In this document: positions 1 through 5,665 of the stretch, in pieces
Position numbering within the stretch: position 1 is the stretch's first letter
Layout: every line of letters begins with the position of its first letter
Assembly: GCA_900554345.1 (NCBI GenBank)
Contig: USHH01000084.1
Coordinates: 1-8,584, forward strand
DNA: 8,584 bases
Direction: 5' to 3'
DNA from: an uncultured Bacteroidales bacterium
GTDB taxonomy: Bacteria; Bacteroidota; Bacteroidia; Bacteroidales; Muribaculaceae
The notes under the pieces: generated by a model
Databases searched by the model: none
What the model saw: only the letters and a program-made list of their open reading frames with translations
What the model was told of the DNA's origin: nothing
Translations under genes and position numbers: made by a program

Positions 1-267
1 CTTGAAAGATACTTCAGGGAAAAGGCTATTGAGAGCGAAAAGTACACGCTAATCGGAAGATGGTGGGAGGGTAAAGGAGAAAACGAGATAGATATGGTTG
101 CCTCCAATGAATTTGACAAGAAAGTGGAAATCTATGAGATAAAGCGAAACCGAAAGAATATCGACTTCACGGTTTTGGAGGAAAAGGTGAAAACCATGCT
201 CACTGCCGTTCATCTTTTCAATGGCTTCGATATTGAGACCAAAGGTCTTGACATGCAAGATATGTAG
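1..267 (+). CDS. C-terminal end of an AAA ATPase with DUF234 (PD-(D/E)XK-like) domain, 5' partial
   Basis: The reading frame is open from the first base and ends at TAG 265-267, giving the last 88 residues of a longer protein. The residues WWEGKGENEIDMVA followed by EIYEIKRN are the hallmark of the DUF234 domain found at the C-terminus of archaeal-type AAA ATPases (PF01637/PF03008 type), proteins usually of about 450 residues. Visible residues D31, E46 and K48 (numbering this fragment) fit the D...ExK pattern of a PD-(D/E)XK nuclease fold. The family's function is not settled; these ATPases are common accessory genes in Bacteroidetes. The ATPase domain with Walker motifs would lie upstream, outside the window. 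The fragment shows no frameshift, so the gene may be intact. A recombinase remnant begins 23 bases after its stop, so it may mark one side of a rearrangement junction. Confidence 0.72.
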   Translation, partial: LERYFREKAIESEKYTLIGRWWEGKGENEIDMVASNEFDKKVEIYEIKRNRKNIDFTVLEEKVKTMLTAVHLFNGFDIETKGLDMQDM

Positions 268-290
268 GTAGAAAAGATACTCTTGTCATT

Positions 291-879
291 ATGATACAAG
301 AGGAAATTTTTCTTCTTCAGTGCGCTCTCGGCTGTCGTATCGGAGACTTTATGAAGTTATCGATGTCGAATGTTGCAGTTACTGATGACGGCATTCCTTA
401 CGTTCAATATCTGCCCAAGAAAACCATGAAGACGCAGAATGACCTCCGGGAAAAGAAAACGCCATTGATGCTGTTTGCGTTGGATATCGTCAAACGCTCC
501 GGTTTCAAATTTGGAGTTCTCCAAATATGCCTCAGGCAAAAGCGGATACAATGCCAAGATTAAGAAGCTTCTTGAGCATTGTAAGATTGACCGAATGGTT
601 AACCAGTAAGATGAGGCGACAGGCACGATGAACCGTGTGCCACTGCATTCGGTAGGCAGTAGCAAACTCTGCCGCAAGACCCACATAGAGATCGCCAACA
701 AAGCGCAGGTGAACATGTATGCCACCGGACTTCATGAAGTAGGCAGCAGCGCAGTTGAACACTATTCCATGCTTGAAATCCGCGACTTGTTCATGTTACT
801 CTGCGCCGCTTTCAATCTACCCCGATACCGGGTTGATAAGCAACTGAACGTACTCCCGGAAGAGAATGTCTTGGAATAG
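291..879 (+). pseudogene. Tyrosine recombinase (phage-type integrase) remnant, C-terminal catalytic part, frameshifted
   Basis: Two reading frames together give most of a Bacteroidetes-type tyrosine recombinase catalytic domain. The first frame (from 291) has IFLLQCALGCRIGDFMKLS, the box with the first catalytic Arg (codon 336-338). Around 510-514 an extra G shifts the frame: TTT-GAG-TTC-TCC resumes the homologous reading as EFSKYASGKSG. A TAA at 607-609 then interrupts this second frame. Beyond it come SSKLCRKTHIEI, matching the family's SSHMaRRT box but with His replaced by Lys, and ATGLHEVGSSAVEHYS, with the box-III His and the probable catalytic Tyr ten residues later. The N-terminal SAM-like and arm-binding domains are absent. 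Loss of the N-terminus, one frameshift, one stop and one catalytic substitution argue for a dead gene. The frame ends with TAG at 877-879. It probably once mobilised the surrounding element. Confidence 0.75.
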
Positions 880-897
880 AGAAATATCAACCTATAA

Positions 898-929
898 GTT
901 GCATTTTTCGGATTATCTTCGTAACTTTG
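898..929 (+). promoter_or_regulatory. Bacteroidetes-type promoter for the toxin-like gene
   Basis: TAACTTTG at 922-929 matches the Bacteroidetes -7 consensus TAnnTTTG exactly. GTTG at 898-901 matches three of four bases of the -33 element TTTG, with 20 bases between them, which is the usual spacing. Transcription would start near 936, giving a leader of about 18 bases before ATG 954. The leader is AT-rich and has no Shine-Dalgarno sequence, as is usual in this phylum. The promoter lies after the integrase remnant, so the module has its own expression signal. Confidence 0.6.
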
Positions 930-953
930 CACTCGGATAAATGTTTATATAGT

Positions 954-1502
954 ATGAAGTTTGTACGGATAATCGACGGATTCGACCATCTCTGGGCTGT
1001 AAAAGCTCAGGATAAGGAAGCGGATGAACTCACCCTGTTGTTTCGGAACTGGACTAACGGTGAGTATCTCCTTGATTTCTTTATGGAAAATATGGAAGAC
1101 CTCAAAAGTTTCTTCCATATTGAACGACTCGATGAAGCCGTCAATGATACTTTTGAGGACGCCGAGGCTTTGCAGGAACTTGTGCTTGAAGTTCCCTATA
1201 CGGAACATCTCGACGAGCTTTTCAAGCCTCTTGACATCACCGACACACGCGCCCGTGAGTTAAGCCGAGAGAAAGCACGCAACTGGAACCGTGACCGTCA
1301 TGCAAGTTGGCTCCGTATCTACGCCATAAGGCTTGAACCGAATGTCTATATCGTAACCGGCGGAGCTATCAAGCTAACCAGGACGATGCAGGAACGCGAA
1401 CATACGGCACTCGAACTGCGGAAGCTCAACCGCTGCAAGACGTTCCTTAAAGCCAACGGAGTATTTGATCAGGACAGTTTTGTTGAACTTACTAATGAAT
1501 GA
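954..1502 (+). CDS. Putative HigB/RelE-like toxin component of a two-gene TA-type module
   Basis: This is an intact 182-residue protein. I recognise it as a type often found in Bacteroides-group genomes immediately before a small XRE-family HTH gene, which is the toxin-first order of HigBA systems. The C-terminal third, with LRIYAIRLEPNVYIVTGGAI followed by a basic stretch KLTRTMQER and a predicted helix ELRKLNRCKTFLKANG, resembles the strand-strand-helix end of RelE/HigB/Gp49-like toxins. This is a fold-level inference, not a firm family hit. The N-terminal two thirds (acidic, aromatic, for example NGEYLLDFFMENMEDLKSFF) are longer than in classical HigB proteins of about 100 residues. A TTG at 927 would extend the frame by nine residues but lies inside the -7 promoter element, so ATG 954 is chosen. 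The following HTH gene starts at ATG 1507, or at ATG 1495 overlapping this stop, so the two are probably co-transcribed and translationally coupled. Ribosome-dependent mRNA cleavage would be the expected activity but is unproven. Confidence 0.6.
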   Translation: MKFVRIIDGFDHLWAVKAQDKEADELTLLFRNWTNGEYLLDFFMENMEDLKSFFHIERLDEAVNDTFEDAEALQELVLEVPYTEHLDELFKPLDITDTRARELSREKARNWNRDRHASWLRIYAIRLEPNVYIVTGGAIKLTRTMQEREHTALELRKLNRCKTFLKANGVFDQDSFVELTNE

Positions 1503-1506
1503 TATT

Positions 1507-1806
1507 ATGGCAAGCAAGGCAATTAAATTTTTAGAGGAACATCAGAGTGAAACACCTTCGCAATTTGCAGAAGAAGCCGCATGGCGAAAGGAAAATGCAG
1601 GTTGACTCCGCTGGTCGCGTCAGCTTGCCGTAATCCTTATAGGCTATATGCAGGACAACGGCCTCAAAAGAGCCGACCTCGCCGCTCGCCTTGGCGTGAG
1701 TCCGCAATACGTCAGCAAACTCCTATCAGGTACCGAAAACCTCAGTTTCAAGAGTATTGCCAATATCGAGGATAAGCTCGGCATATCTTGTTTTGCCATG
1801 GCATAG
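1507..1806 (+). pseudogene. XRE-family HTH antitoxin-like gene interrupted by in-frame TGA
   Basis: Reading from ATG 1507 gives MASKAIKFLEEHQSETPSQF and reaches a TGA at 1603-1605 after 32 residues. The same frame continues past it to TAG 1804-1806. Ignoring the TGA, the product is about 99 residues, a normal length for HigA-like antitoxins. Its second half has a clear HTH-XRE domain: LKRADLAARLGVSPQYVSKL followed by LSFKSIANIEDKLGI. The interrupted position is probably Trp (TGG to TGA), since the surrounding AG-x-LRWSRQLA reads naturally with Trp there; this is inference. An alternative in-frame start at ATG 1495 overlaps the toxin stop. After the stop, ATG 1648 could restart translation and give a 52-residue protein containing the complete HTH. 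TGA is used as a normal stop by other genes in this window, so code reassignment is unlikely. As annotated, the antitoxin is broken or reduced to its DNA-binding half. Confidence 0.72.
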
Positions 1807-1929
1807 CACTTGATTTACAGGATATAGAGATTGCAAACCGGTTGCGCGACCTCAACACAATAGGATATAAGGAATTTGGGCGCAGCTTTACAATCCGCAT
1901 TTATATATTCGCAGCTATCAACCTATCCT
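1807..1929. other. Gene-poor AT-rich spacer at the island edge
   Basis: No convincing gene is seen here. An open frame from 1788 crosses the antitoxin end and runs to 2051, but its sequence after about residue 50 is just the translated hairpins, so I do not accept it. The stretch is AT-rich like the island and unlike the GC-rich DNA after 2017. It probably represents decayed island DNA. Confidence 0.4.
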
Positions 1930-1971
1930 ATAAACGGAGGCGCGACTCGATGAGCCGCGCCTCCGGTTTAT
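1930..1971. terminator. Strong hairpin, probable bidirectional terminator between HTH gene and ispG
   Basis: ATAAAC 1930-1935 plus GGAGGCGCG 1936-1944 pairs with CGCGCCTCC 1956-1964 and GTTTAT 1966-1971, a 15-pair stem with one bulged G at 1965. Part of the loop (CTC/GAG) can pair further. The flanking A-rich and T-rich arms give a short U-rich end in either direction (GGTTTATGTTT on +, CGTTTATAGG on -). It lies between two converging transcription units, where such a terminator is expected. Confidence 0.68.
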
Positions 1972-1978
1972 GTTTCAT

Positions 1979-1999
1979 GAGGTGCGAAAATCGCACCTC
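1979..1999. terminator. Perfect 9-pair hairpin just downstream of ispG
   Basis: GAGGTGCGA 1979-1987 pairs perfectly with TCGCACCTC 1991-1999 around a three-base AAA loop. In the ispG transcript it comes 17 bases after the stop codon. It has no long U-tract of its own, so it may stabilise the mRNA 3' end or act together with the larger hairpin at 1930-1971. CCTCT 1996-2000 can instead pair with AGAGG 2005-2009, forming a small hairpin that excludes part of this one. Confidence 0.5.
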
Positions 2000-2029
2000 T
2001 CTCAAGAGGGGTCGTTTCAGGAGGGGTCG
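2000..2029 (-). repeat. 15-base tandem duplication at the 3' end of ispG
   Basis: On the - strand CGACCCCTCCTGAAA is followed directly by CGACCCCTCTTGAGA, with 13 of 15 bases identical. Because the unit is a multiple of three, it repeats the last codons in frame: Asp-Pro-Ser-stop, Asn, Asp-Pro-Ser-stop. The first stop (2017-2019) ends ispG and the second (2002-2004) would catch readthrough. It sits at the boundary between island and core DNA. Confidence 0.7.
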
Positions 2030-3654
2030 GTCCAGTTGCCGTCGGATCTGATGAGGGAGATGAGCTCCGTGAGGGCTGTCTCGGCAGGGATGTTCTTCAC
2101 TACCAGCTCCTTGTTGCGGTAGAGGCTCACGCGGCCGGGACCCGCGCCGACATAGCCATAGTCGGCATCGGCCATCTCGCCGGGGCCGTTGACGATGCAT
2201 CCCATCACACCTATCTTCAACCCTTTAAGATGGCCCGTGGCTTTCTTCACCTCCTGAAGGGTAGACTGAAGGTCGAAGAGGGTGCGCCCGCAACTCGGGC
2301 AGGAGATAAACTCCGTCTTGCTCATGCGCAGACGAGCGGCCTGAAGGATGCCAAGCGCCGTGGCAGCCACCATCTCCCGGCTGAAAGCGGGAGCCTCGAG
2401 CCATATCGCGGAGCCGTAGCCCCCGAGGAGCAGAGCTCCGAAGTCGGCACCTGCCCTCACCATGAGGTCGTCGGCATCGGTGACATCATAGGCGAGATGG
2501 ATCACAAACGGATTGCGGCCACCCATAGCCACGAAACGGTCGATATAGGAGGCGATCTCGCCGGGGGCGTTTACATGCTTAGAGGAGATTCCAACCGGCT
2601 CACTGTCGGCAAACAGCACAGGCTCCGAAGCGGCATCCACCGAATGCCAACCGTCAGGGATATCCTCGATATCGACGCCCACCACCGGGAAACGCACATT
2701 ACCACCGACCTCTATCGGCGCGGCATAGCTACGCGATGGCTTCGGAAGAACGGTCTCCGGCTCGGCTATGGGAGCATGACCGGCACGAGCCGCGATATAG
2801 TCGCGCAGACGCGCGGCAACTGGAATCTCCCTCTCCGGATCCTCGCTGAGCGAGACGCGGATGGTGTCGCCGATGCCCTCGGCCATGAGGGTGCCGATGC
2901 CGACGGCGCTCTTCACGCGGCCATCCTCGGCATCACCGGCCTCCGTCACTCCGAGATGGAGCGGGAAATGCATATCCTCGGCATCCATAGCCGCGATAAG
3001 CCCCTTCACGGTCTCCACCATTACAGTGGGATTGGAAGCCTTGATTGAGATCACGATATCATTGAAGTCGACCTCCCGACAGATGCGCAGGAACTCCATC
3101 ACCGACTCCACCATGCCGGCGGGGGTGTCGCCGTAGCGGCTCATGATGCGGTCGCTGAGAGAGCCATGGTTCACGCCGAGACGCACGGCTGTGCCATGGG
3201 CGCGGCAGATGTCAAGGAAGGGCAGCAGACTCGCGCGGATCTTACCGATCTCGGCGGCATATTCCTCGTCGGTGAACTCCAGCTTCTTGAAAGTGCGGGC
3301 CGCATCGACGAAATTGCCGGGATTGATACGCACCTTGCTGCATGTGGCGGCAGCCTCGAAGGCAGCCTTGGGATTGAAATGCACGTCGGCCACGAGGGGC
3401 ACGTCGCAGCCCAGCTCGTCGAGGCGGCGCCTGATGGCGCCCATATTGGCTGCCTCGCGGACGCCCTGGGTGGTGAGACGCACAATCTCGCCTCCGGCCT
3501 GCGCAATGCGCAGCGCCTGACGGGCGCTCCCCTCGGTGTCGAGAGTAGAGGTATTGTTCATCGACTGAAGACGCACGGGATTGTCGCCGCCGAGGGCCAC
3601 GCCGCCGACGCGGACAACGCTGCTGGGGCGACGCCTGTAGTTATATATGCTCAT
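2017..3654 (-). CDS. ispG: 4-hydroxy-3-methylbut-2-en-1-yl diphosphate synthase (IspG/GcpE)
   Basis: IspG converts 2-C-methyl-erythritol 2,4-cyclodiphosphate to HMBPP, the penultimate step of the MEP isoprenoid pathway, in the cytoplasm, using a [4Fe-4S] cluster and reduced ferredoxin or flavodoxin. The 545-residue product starts MSIYNYRRRPSSVVRVGG and has the N-terminal TIM-barrel domain (about 1-295; PVRLQSMNNTSTLDT, NPGNFVDAARTFKKLEFT, RLGVNHGSLSDRI). A family-specific middle domain follows (about 300-425), then the C-terminal cluster domain. The cluster ligands Cys452 and Cys455 (SCPSCGRT) and Cys486 are present, with Glu493 in GCIVNGPGEMADADYGYVGA. Bacteroidetes IspG proteins carry this middle insertion and usually run a little above 600 residues, so the insertion looks shortened here. 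The frame is open upstream to 3921, but family alignment supports ATG 3652-3654, since the extra residues cover the intergenic hairpins. It is probably transcribed alone; no clear -7 element was found. Confidence 0.96.
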   Translation of the reverse strand: MSIYNYRRRPSSVVRVGGVALGGDNPVRLQSMNNTSTLDTEGSARQALRIAQAGGEIVRLTTQGVREAANMGAIRRRLDELGCDVPLVADVHFNPKAAFEAAATCSKVRINPGNFVDAARTFKKLEFTDEEYAAEIGKIRASLLPFLDICRAHGTAVRLGVNHGSLSDRIMSRYGDTPAGMVESVMEFLRICREVDFNDIVISIKASNPTVMVETVKGLIAAMDAEDMHFPLHLGVTEAGDAEDGRVKSAVGIGTLMAEGIGDTIRVSLSEDPEREIPVAARLRDYIAARAGHAPIAEPETVLPKPSRSYAAPIEVGGNVRFPVVGVDIEDIPDGWHSVDAASEPVLFADSEPVGISSKHVNAPGEIASYIDRFVAMGGRNPFVIHLAYDVTDADDLMVRAGADFGALLLGGYGSAIWLEAPAFSREMVAATALGILQAARLRMSKTEFISCPSCGRTLFDLQSTLQEVKKATGHLKGLKIGVMGCIVNGPGEMADADYGYVGAGPGRVSLYRNKELVVKNIPAETALTELISLIRSDGNWTDPS

Positions 3655-3785
3655 AGCTGAATTATCTTGTCTGAAATGATATTGTTGTTTCCTATTACTT
3701 ATACAATGAGAATGATCTGCGTATACCGGGAAACATGCCGAAGGCATGTCCCTACAAGCCGGATTCCCGATTCCGGAAATCATAC
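3655..3785. other. Intergenic region between ispG and PAP2-like gene
   Basis: These 131 bases hold the ispG leader and two hairpin-forming palindromes nearer the upstream gene. The part next to ispG (3655-3720) is AT-rich and must contain its promoter if ispG is independently transcribed. I see only a poor match to TAnnTTTG on the - strand, so I do not place a promoter. No small gene is supported. Confidence 0.5.
3726..3776. repeat. Two adjacent hairpin palindromes, possible dispersed repeat or terminator
   Basis: The first hairpin (3728-3752) pairs GGGA + CATGCC with GGCATG + TCCC around loop GAA, with a two-base AA bulge. Direct copies of CCGG flank it (3726-3729 and 3759-3762). The second (3759-3776) is CCGGA...TCCGG on the - strand around TCGGG-rich bases. 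They lie 10-60 bases after the stop of the PAP2-like gene and could end its transcript, but there is no U-run. Compact GC palindromes of this kind between genes often belong to REP-like repeat families; whether this one is repeated elsewhere cannot be seen from the window. Confidence 0.5.
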
Positions 3786-4637
3786 TCATATCATGGTGAG
3801 GAAGAAGACGGAGCAGAAGCCCACGGCATATCCGGCGAGCACCTGCCATACTGTGTGGCGTCCGAGCCATATCCTCGCCGAGCCCAGAAGCCCGGCAGCC
3901 AGTATCGACACGACGAGCCACACCATGGCCGCAGGCTCGGGATATCCGTCCTTGATGATTCTGACCAGCAGGGCCACGATGCCGGCCACACCGGCGGCAT
4001 GGGCCGAAATCTTCCAGCGGAGATTGACGACGGCATTGACAAGCCCCGCCAACGCGCCGCCGGCGAAAAACATGGCGACCCAGAGAGGCGCGCCCTTATA
4101 CCACATGAAGAAGGCCGTGGCGCCCATGCAGGCCACTGTGATCAGATAAGGCACCAACCGCTCCCGGCGCTCGTTAAGGCCAAGGTCATGCACCACACCC
4201 ATCTTCTTGAGCATCCACACCAGGATGGCAGGGACAACAAGGTTGAAGGCCGCCACTATAAGGGTGAAGACCGTCCTTATCCCGGCCGGCGCTATGTCGA
4301 GAATCGAGAGGGAAAATATAAGGAGCATGCCGTAGACAGGCATCATGAGGGGCACGAGAATCCACGAAATGGAAGTGGCGAGCACATCGGCAAGCACCGT
4401 CCACACCGTGGGCACATGATTCTGGTGTGGGTCTGCGGAAACGTCTTCCTCCGCAGCGGCACGGGTTGATGCGGGGTCAACCGGAGCGGCCTCGGCAGGA
4501 GCAGACTCACGGGAGACGGTCTCCACAGGTTTTGCCGGCTCAGTGGGGCCAAAAAGGCCCTTCGACGGGGAGTTGAGGCTCTCGCCCTCCGGCAGTCCGG
4601 GAGTCTCGGGGTAATATGAAGAAGTGTCTATCGGCAT
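3786..4637 (-). CDS. PAP2-like (phosphatidic acid phosphatase-related) integral membrane protein
   Basis: The product has 283 residues. Residues 1-80 are Pro/Ala/Glu-rich, without a signal peptide and probably cytoplasmic and disordered. The rest has about six or seven hydrophobic helices (near 85-110, 122-143, 163-180, 184-205, 212-228, 237-253, 265-282). Weak PAP2 motifs are visible in the right order: LNERRERLVPY (155-164, C1-like), KISAH (209-213, C2-like, His213) and SARIWLGRHTVWQ (253-265, C3-like, Arg255 and His261). The C3 Asp that helps the catalytic His is Gln265 here, and the C1 Lys is not evident. Homologous Bacteroidetes proteins share the SxRxxxxxHTxxQ form, as far as I recall, so this may be a subfamily trait. 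A lipid phosphate or undecaprenyl pyrophosphate substrate is possible, or a non-catalytic role. It starts 15 bases after the pseudouridine synthase stop and is probably co-transcribed with it. Confidence 0.68.
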   Translation of the reverse strand: MPIDTSSYYPETPGLPEGESLNSPSKGLFGPTEPAKPVETVSRESAPAEAAPVDPASTRAAAEEDVSADPHQNHVPTVWTVLADVLATSISWILVPLMMPVYGMLLIFSLSILDIAPAGIRTVFTLIVAAFNLVVPAILVWMLKKMGVVHDLGLNERRERLVPYLITVACMGATAFFMWYKGAPLWVAMFFAGGALAGLVNAVVNLRWKISAHAAGVAGIVALLVRIIKDGYPEPAAMVWLVVSILAAGLLGSARIWLGRHTVWQVLAGYAVGFCSVFFLTMI

Positions 4638-4652
4638 AATCTATTGTAAATC

Positions 4653-5606
4653 TTATTCATCGGAAGAATCGCCGGCAATCCGGCCGGAGCCTACGGCCTG
4701 CAGGAACTTCCTTGGGATGGGGGTGGCGAAACTCATGTCTTTGCGTGTGACGGGATGGGCGAAGCGCAGGGTGCGTGCATGGAGACACAGGCGATGGAGG
4801 CGGCTCTCGCGGGCGCCATACTTACGGTCGCCGGAGACGGGATGACCCATCTCGGAGGCATGCACGCGGATCTGGTTCTTGCGCCCGGTGTCGAGCGAGA
4901 ACTCCACCAGGCTGAGGCCATTGCCACGTTTGAGCACACGGTAGCGGGTGAGCGCCAGCTTTCCCTCGCCCGGCTCCTGGGTGGAATAGACCACGAAGCG
5001 GCTGTTCTCGGCGAGGCGGCTCTTGACGAAGCCCTCGTCGTCGACCACATTGCCTTCAAGCAACGCCACATAATATCTCTCGAGCACCATATTGTTCCAG
5101 TTATGGCGCAGCGTCTCGCAGGCTTCCTCGGTCTTGGTGAACATCAGCAGCCCCGAAGTGTCGCGGTCGAGACGGTGGACCACGTACAGCTTGTTGGACG
5201 GATCCTGACGCTTCACATACTCGCGCACTATGTCGTAGGCCGTCTCCTCCTTGCGGTGGCTCTGAGTGCCGACCGACAGGAGGCCGTAGCCTTTGTTGAT
5301 CACGATCACGTCGTCGTCTTCATACACGAGCTCGACACGCGGATGACGGAACACGACAAAGGGGCGCGAGACATTGAGTCTCACGGTTGCGCCGGGCTCA
5401 ACTGGAGTGGCGAAGCCGGTGGTGACAGTGCCCTGAAGGGAGATATGGCCATATTTAAGCCATTTCTTCAAGTCATTTCTCGAAGCCGAAGGGACGCGAG
5501 AGGCCACAAATTCCATGAGGGGCACCGGAGTGTCGCCATCATTGCGGAACTCGAGGATACGGTCGGGACGGAACGCCTTTCTCTGTATGTCGGGATTGTA
5601 CGCCAT
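4653..5606 (-). CDS. RluA-family RNA pseudouridine synthase
   Basis: The 317-residue protein isomerises uridine to pseudouridine in rRNA or tRNA. An S4-like RNA-binding region is visible near residues 29-80 (PLMEFVASRVPSASRNDLKK and the following WLKYGHISLQG). The catalytic domain starts around residue 92 (YEDDDVIVINKGYGLLSVGT). It has the signature VVHRLDRDTSGLLMFTKT, with catalytic Asp147, and the family's later box GRKNQIRVHASEMGHPVSGD near 241-260. Length and order of motifs fit RluC/RluD-type enzymes; the exact target uridine cannot be told from sequence. The start at ATG 5604-5606 gives MAYNPDIQRKAFRP and follows an AT-rich leader without Shine-Dalgarno sequence. A -7 element lies about 50 bases upstream. 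The PAP2-like gene follows after 15 bases in the same direction. The tail after residue 305 is short and acidic. Confidence 0.93.
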   Translation of the reverse strand: MAYNPDIQRKAFRPDRILEFRNDGDTPVPLMEFVASRVPSASRNDLKKWLKYGHISLQGTVTTGFATPVEPGATVRLNVSRPFVVFRHPRVELVYEDDDVIVINKGYGLLSVGTQSHRKEETAYDIVREYVKRQDPSNKLYVVHRLDRDTSGLLMFTKTEEACETLRHNWNNMVLERYYVALLEGNVVDDEGFVKSRLAENSRFVVYSTQEPGEGKLALTRYRVLKRGNGLSLVEFSLDTGRKNQIRVHASEMGHPVSGDRKYGARESRLHRLCLHARTLRFAHPVTRKDMSFATPIPRKFLQAVGSGRIAGDSSDE

Positions 5607-5657
5607 GTCGTATGATGTAAAAAATAAGATGTCTCAACAGATATAACAATTATCATG

Positions 5658-5665
5658 CAAAGTTA
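5658..5665 (-). promoter_or_regulatory. Bacteroidetes -7 promoter element upstream of the pseudouridine synthase gene
   Basis: On the - strand TAACTTTG (5665 to 5658) matches TAnnTTTG exactly and begins on the TAA stop codon of the glycerate kinase gene. Transcription would start near 5651, giving a leader of about 45 bases that is AT-rich. No clear -33 TTTG is seen 19-21 bases upstream. A 12-base perfect palindrome, GCAATTAATTGC (5666-5677), sits directly before the element. It could be an operator but also codes for the last residues of the kinase. Confidence 0.52.

Noticed and set aside
1603..1605. TGA recoded as an amino acid (alternative genetic code)
   Set aside because: TGA serves as the natural stop of ispG, DUF2851 and the DMT transporter in this window, so a general code change is not supported.
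1807..2016. Possible CRISPR repeat or tRNA in the gap
   Set aside because: No regularly spaced repeats and no cloverleaf with CCA or T-arm pattern are seen; the palindromes are different from one another.
1788..2051. 87-codon + strand frame across the antitoxin end and hairpins
   Set aside because: The second half translates terminator hairpins and antisense ispG; no family resemblance.
2230..3048. Long + strand open frame of 272 codons opposite ispG
   Set aside because: It is antisense to a clearly conserved gene, has no recognisable motif and reflects GC-rich codon structure.
3655..3921. 89-codon N-terminal extension of ispG
   Set aside because: The extension runs through the intergenic palindromes and into the PAP2-like gene; the family's N-terminus begins at the internal Met at 3654.
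3735..4469. 244-codon + strand open frame opposite the PAP2-like gene
   Set aside because: Its residues are His/Arg/Gly-rich without domain pattern, while the opposite frame gives clear membrane helices.
4755..5615. 286-codon + strand open frame opposite the pseudouridine synthase gene
   Set aside because: Same reason: antisense shadow of an RluA-family gene whose motifs are unambiguous.
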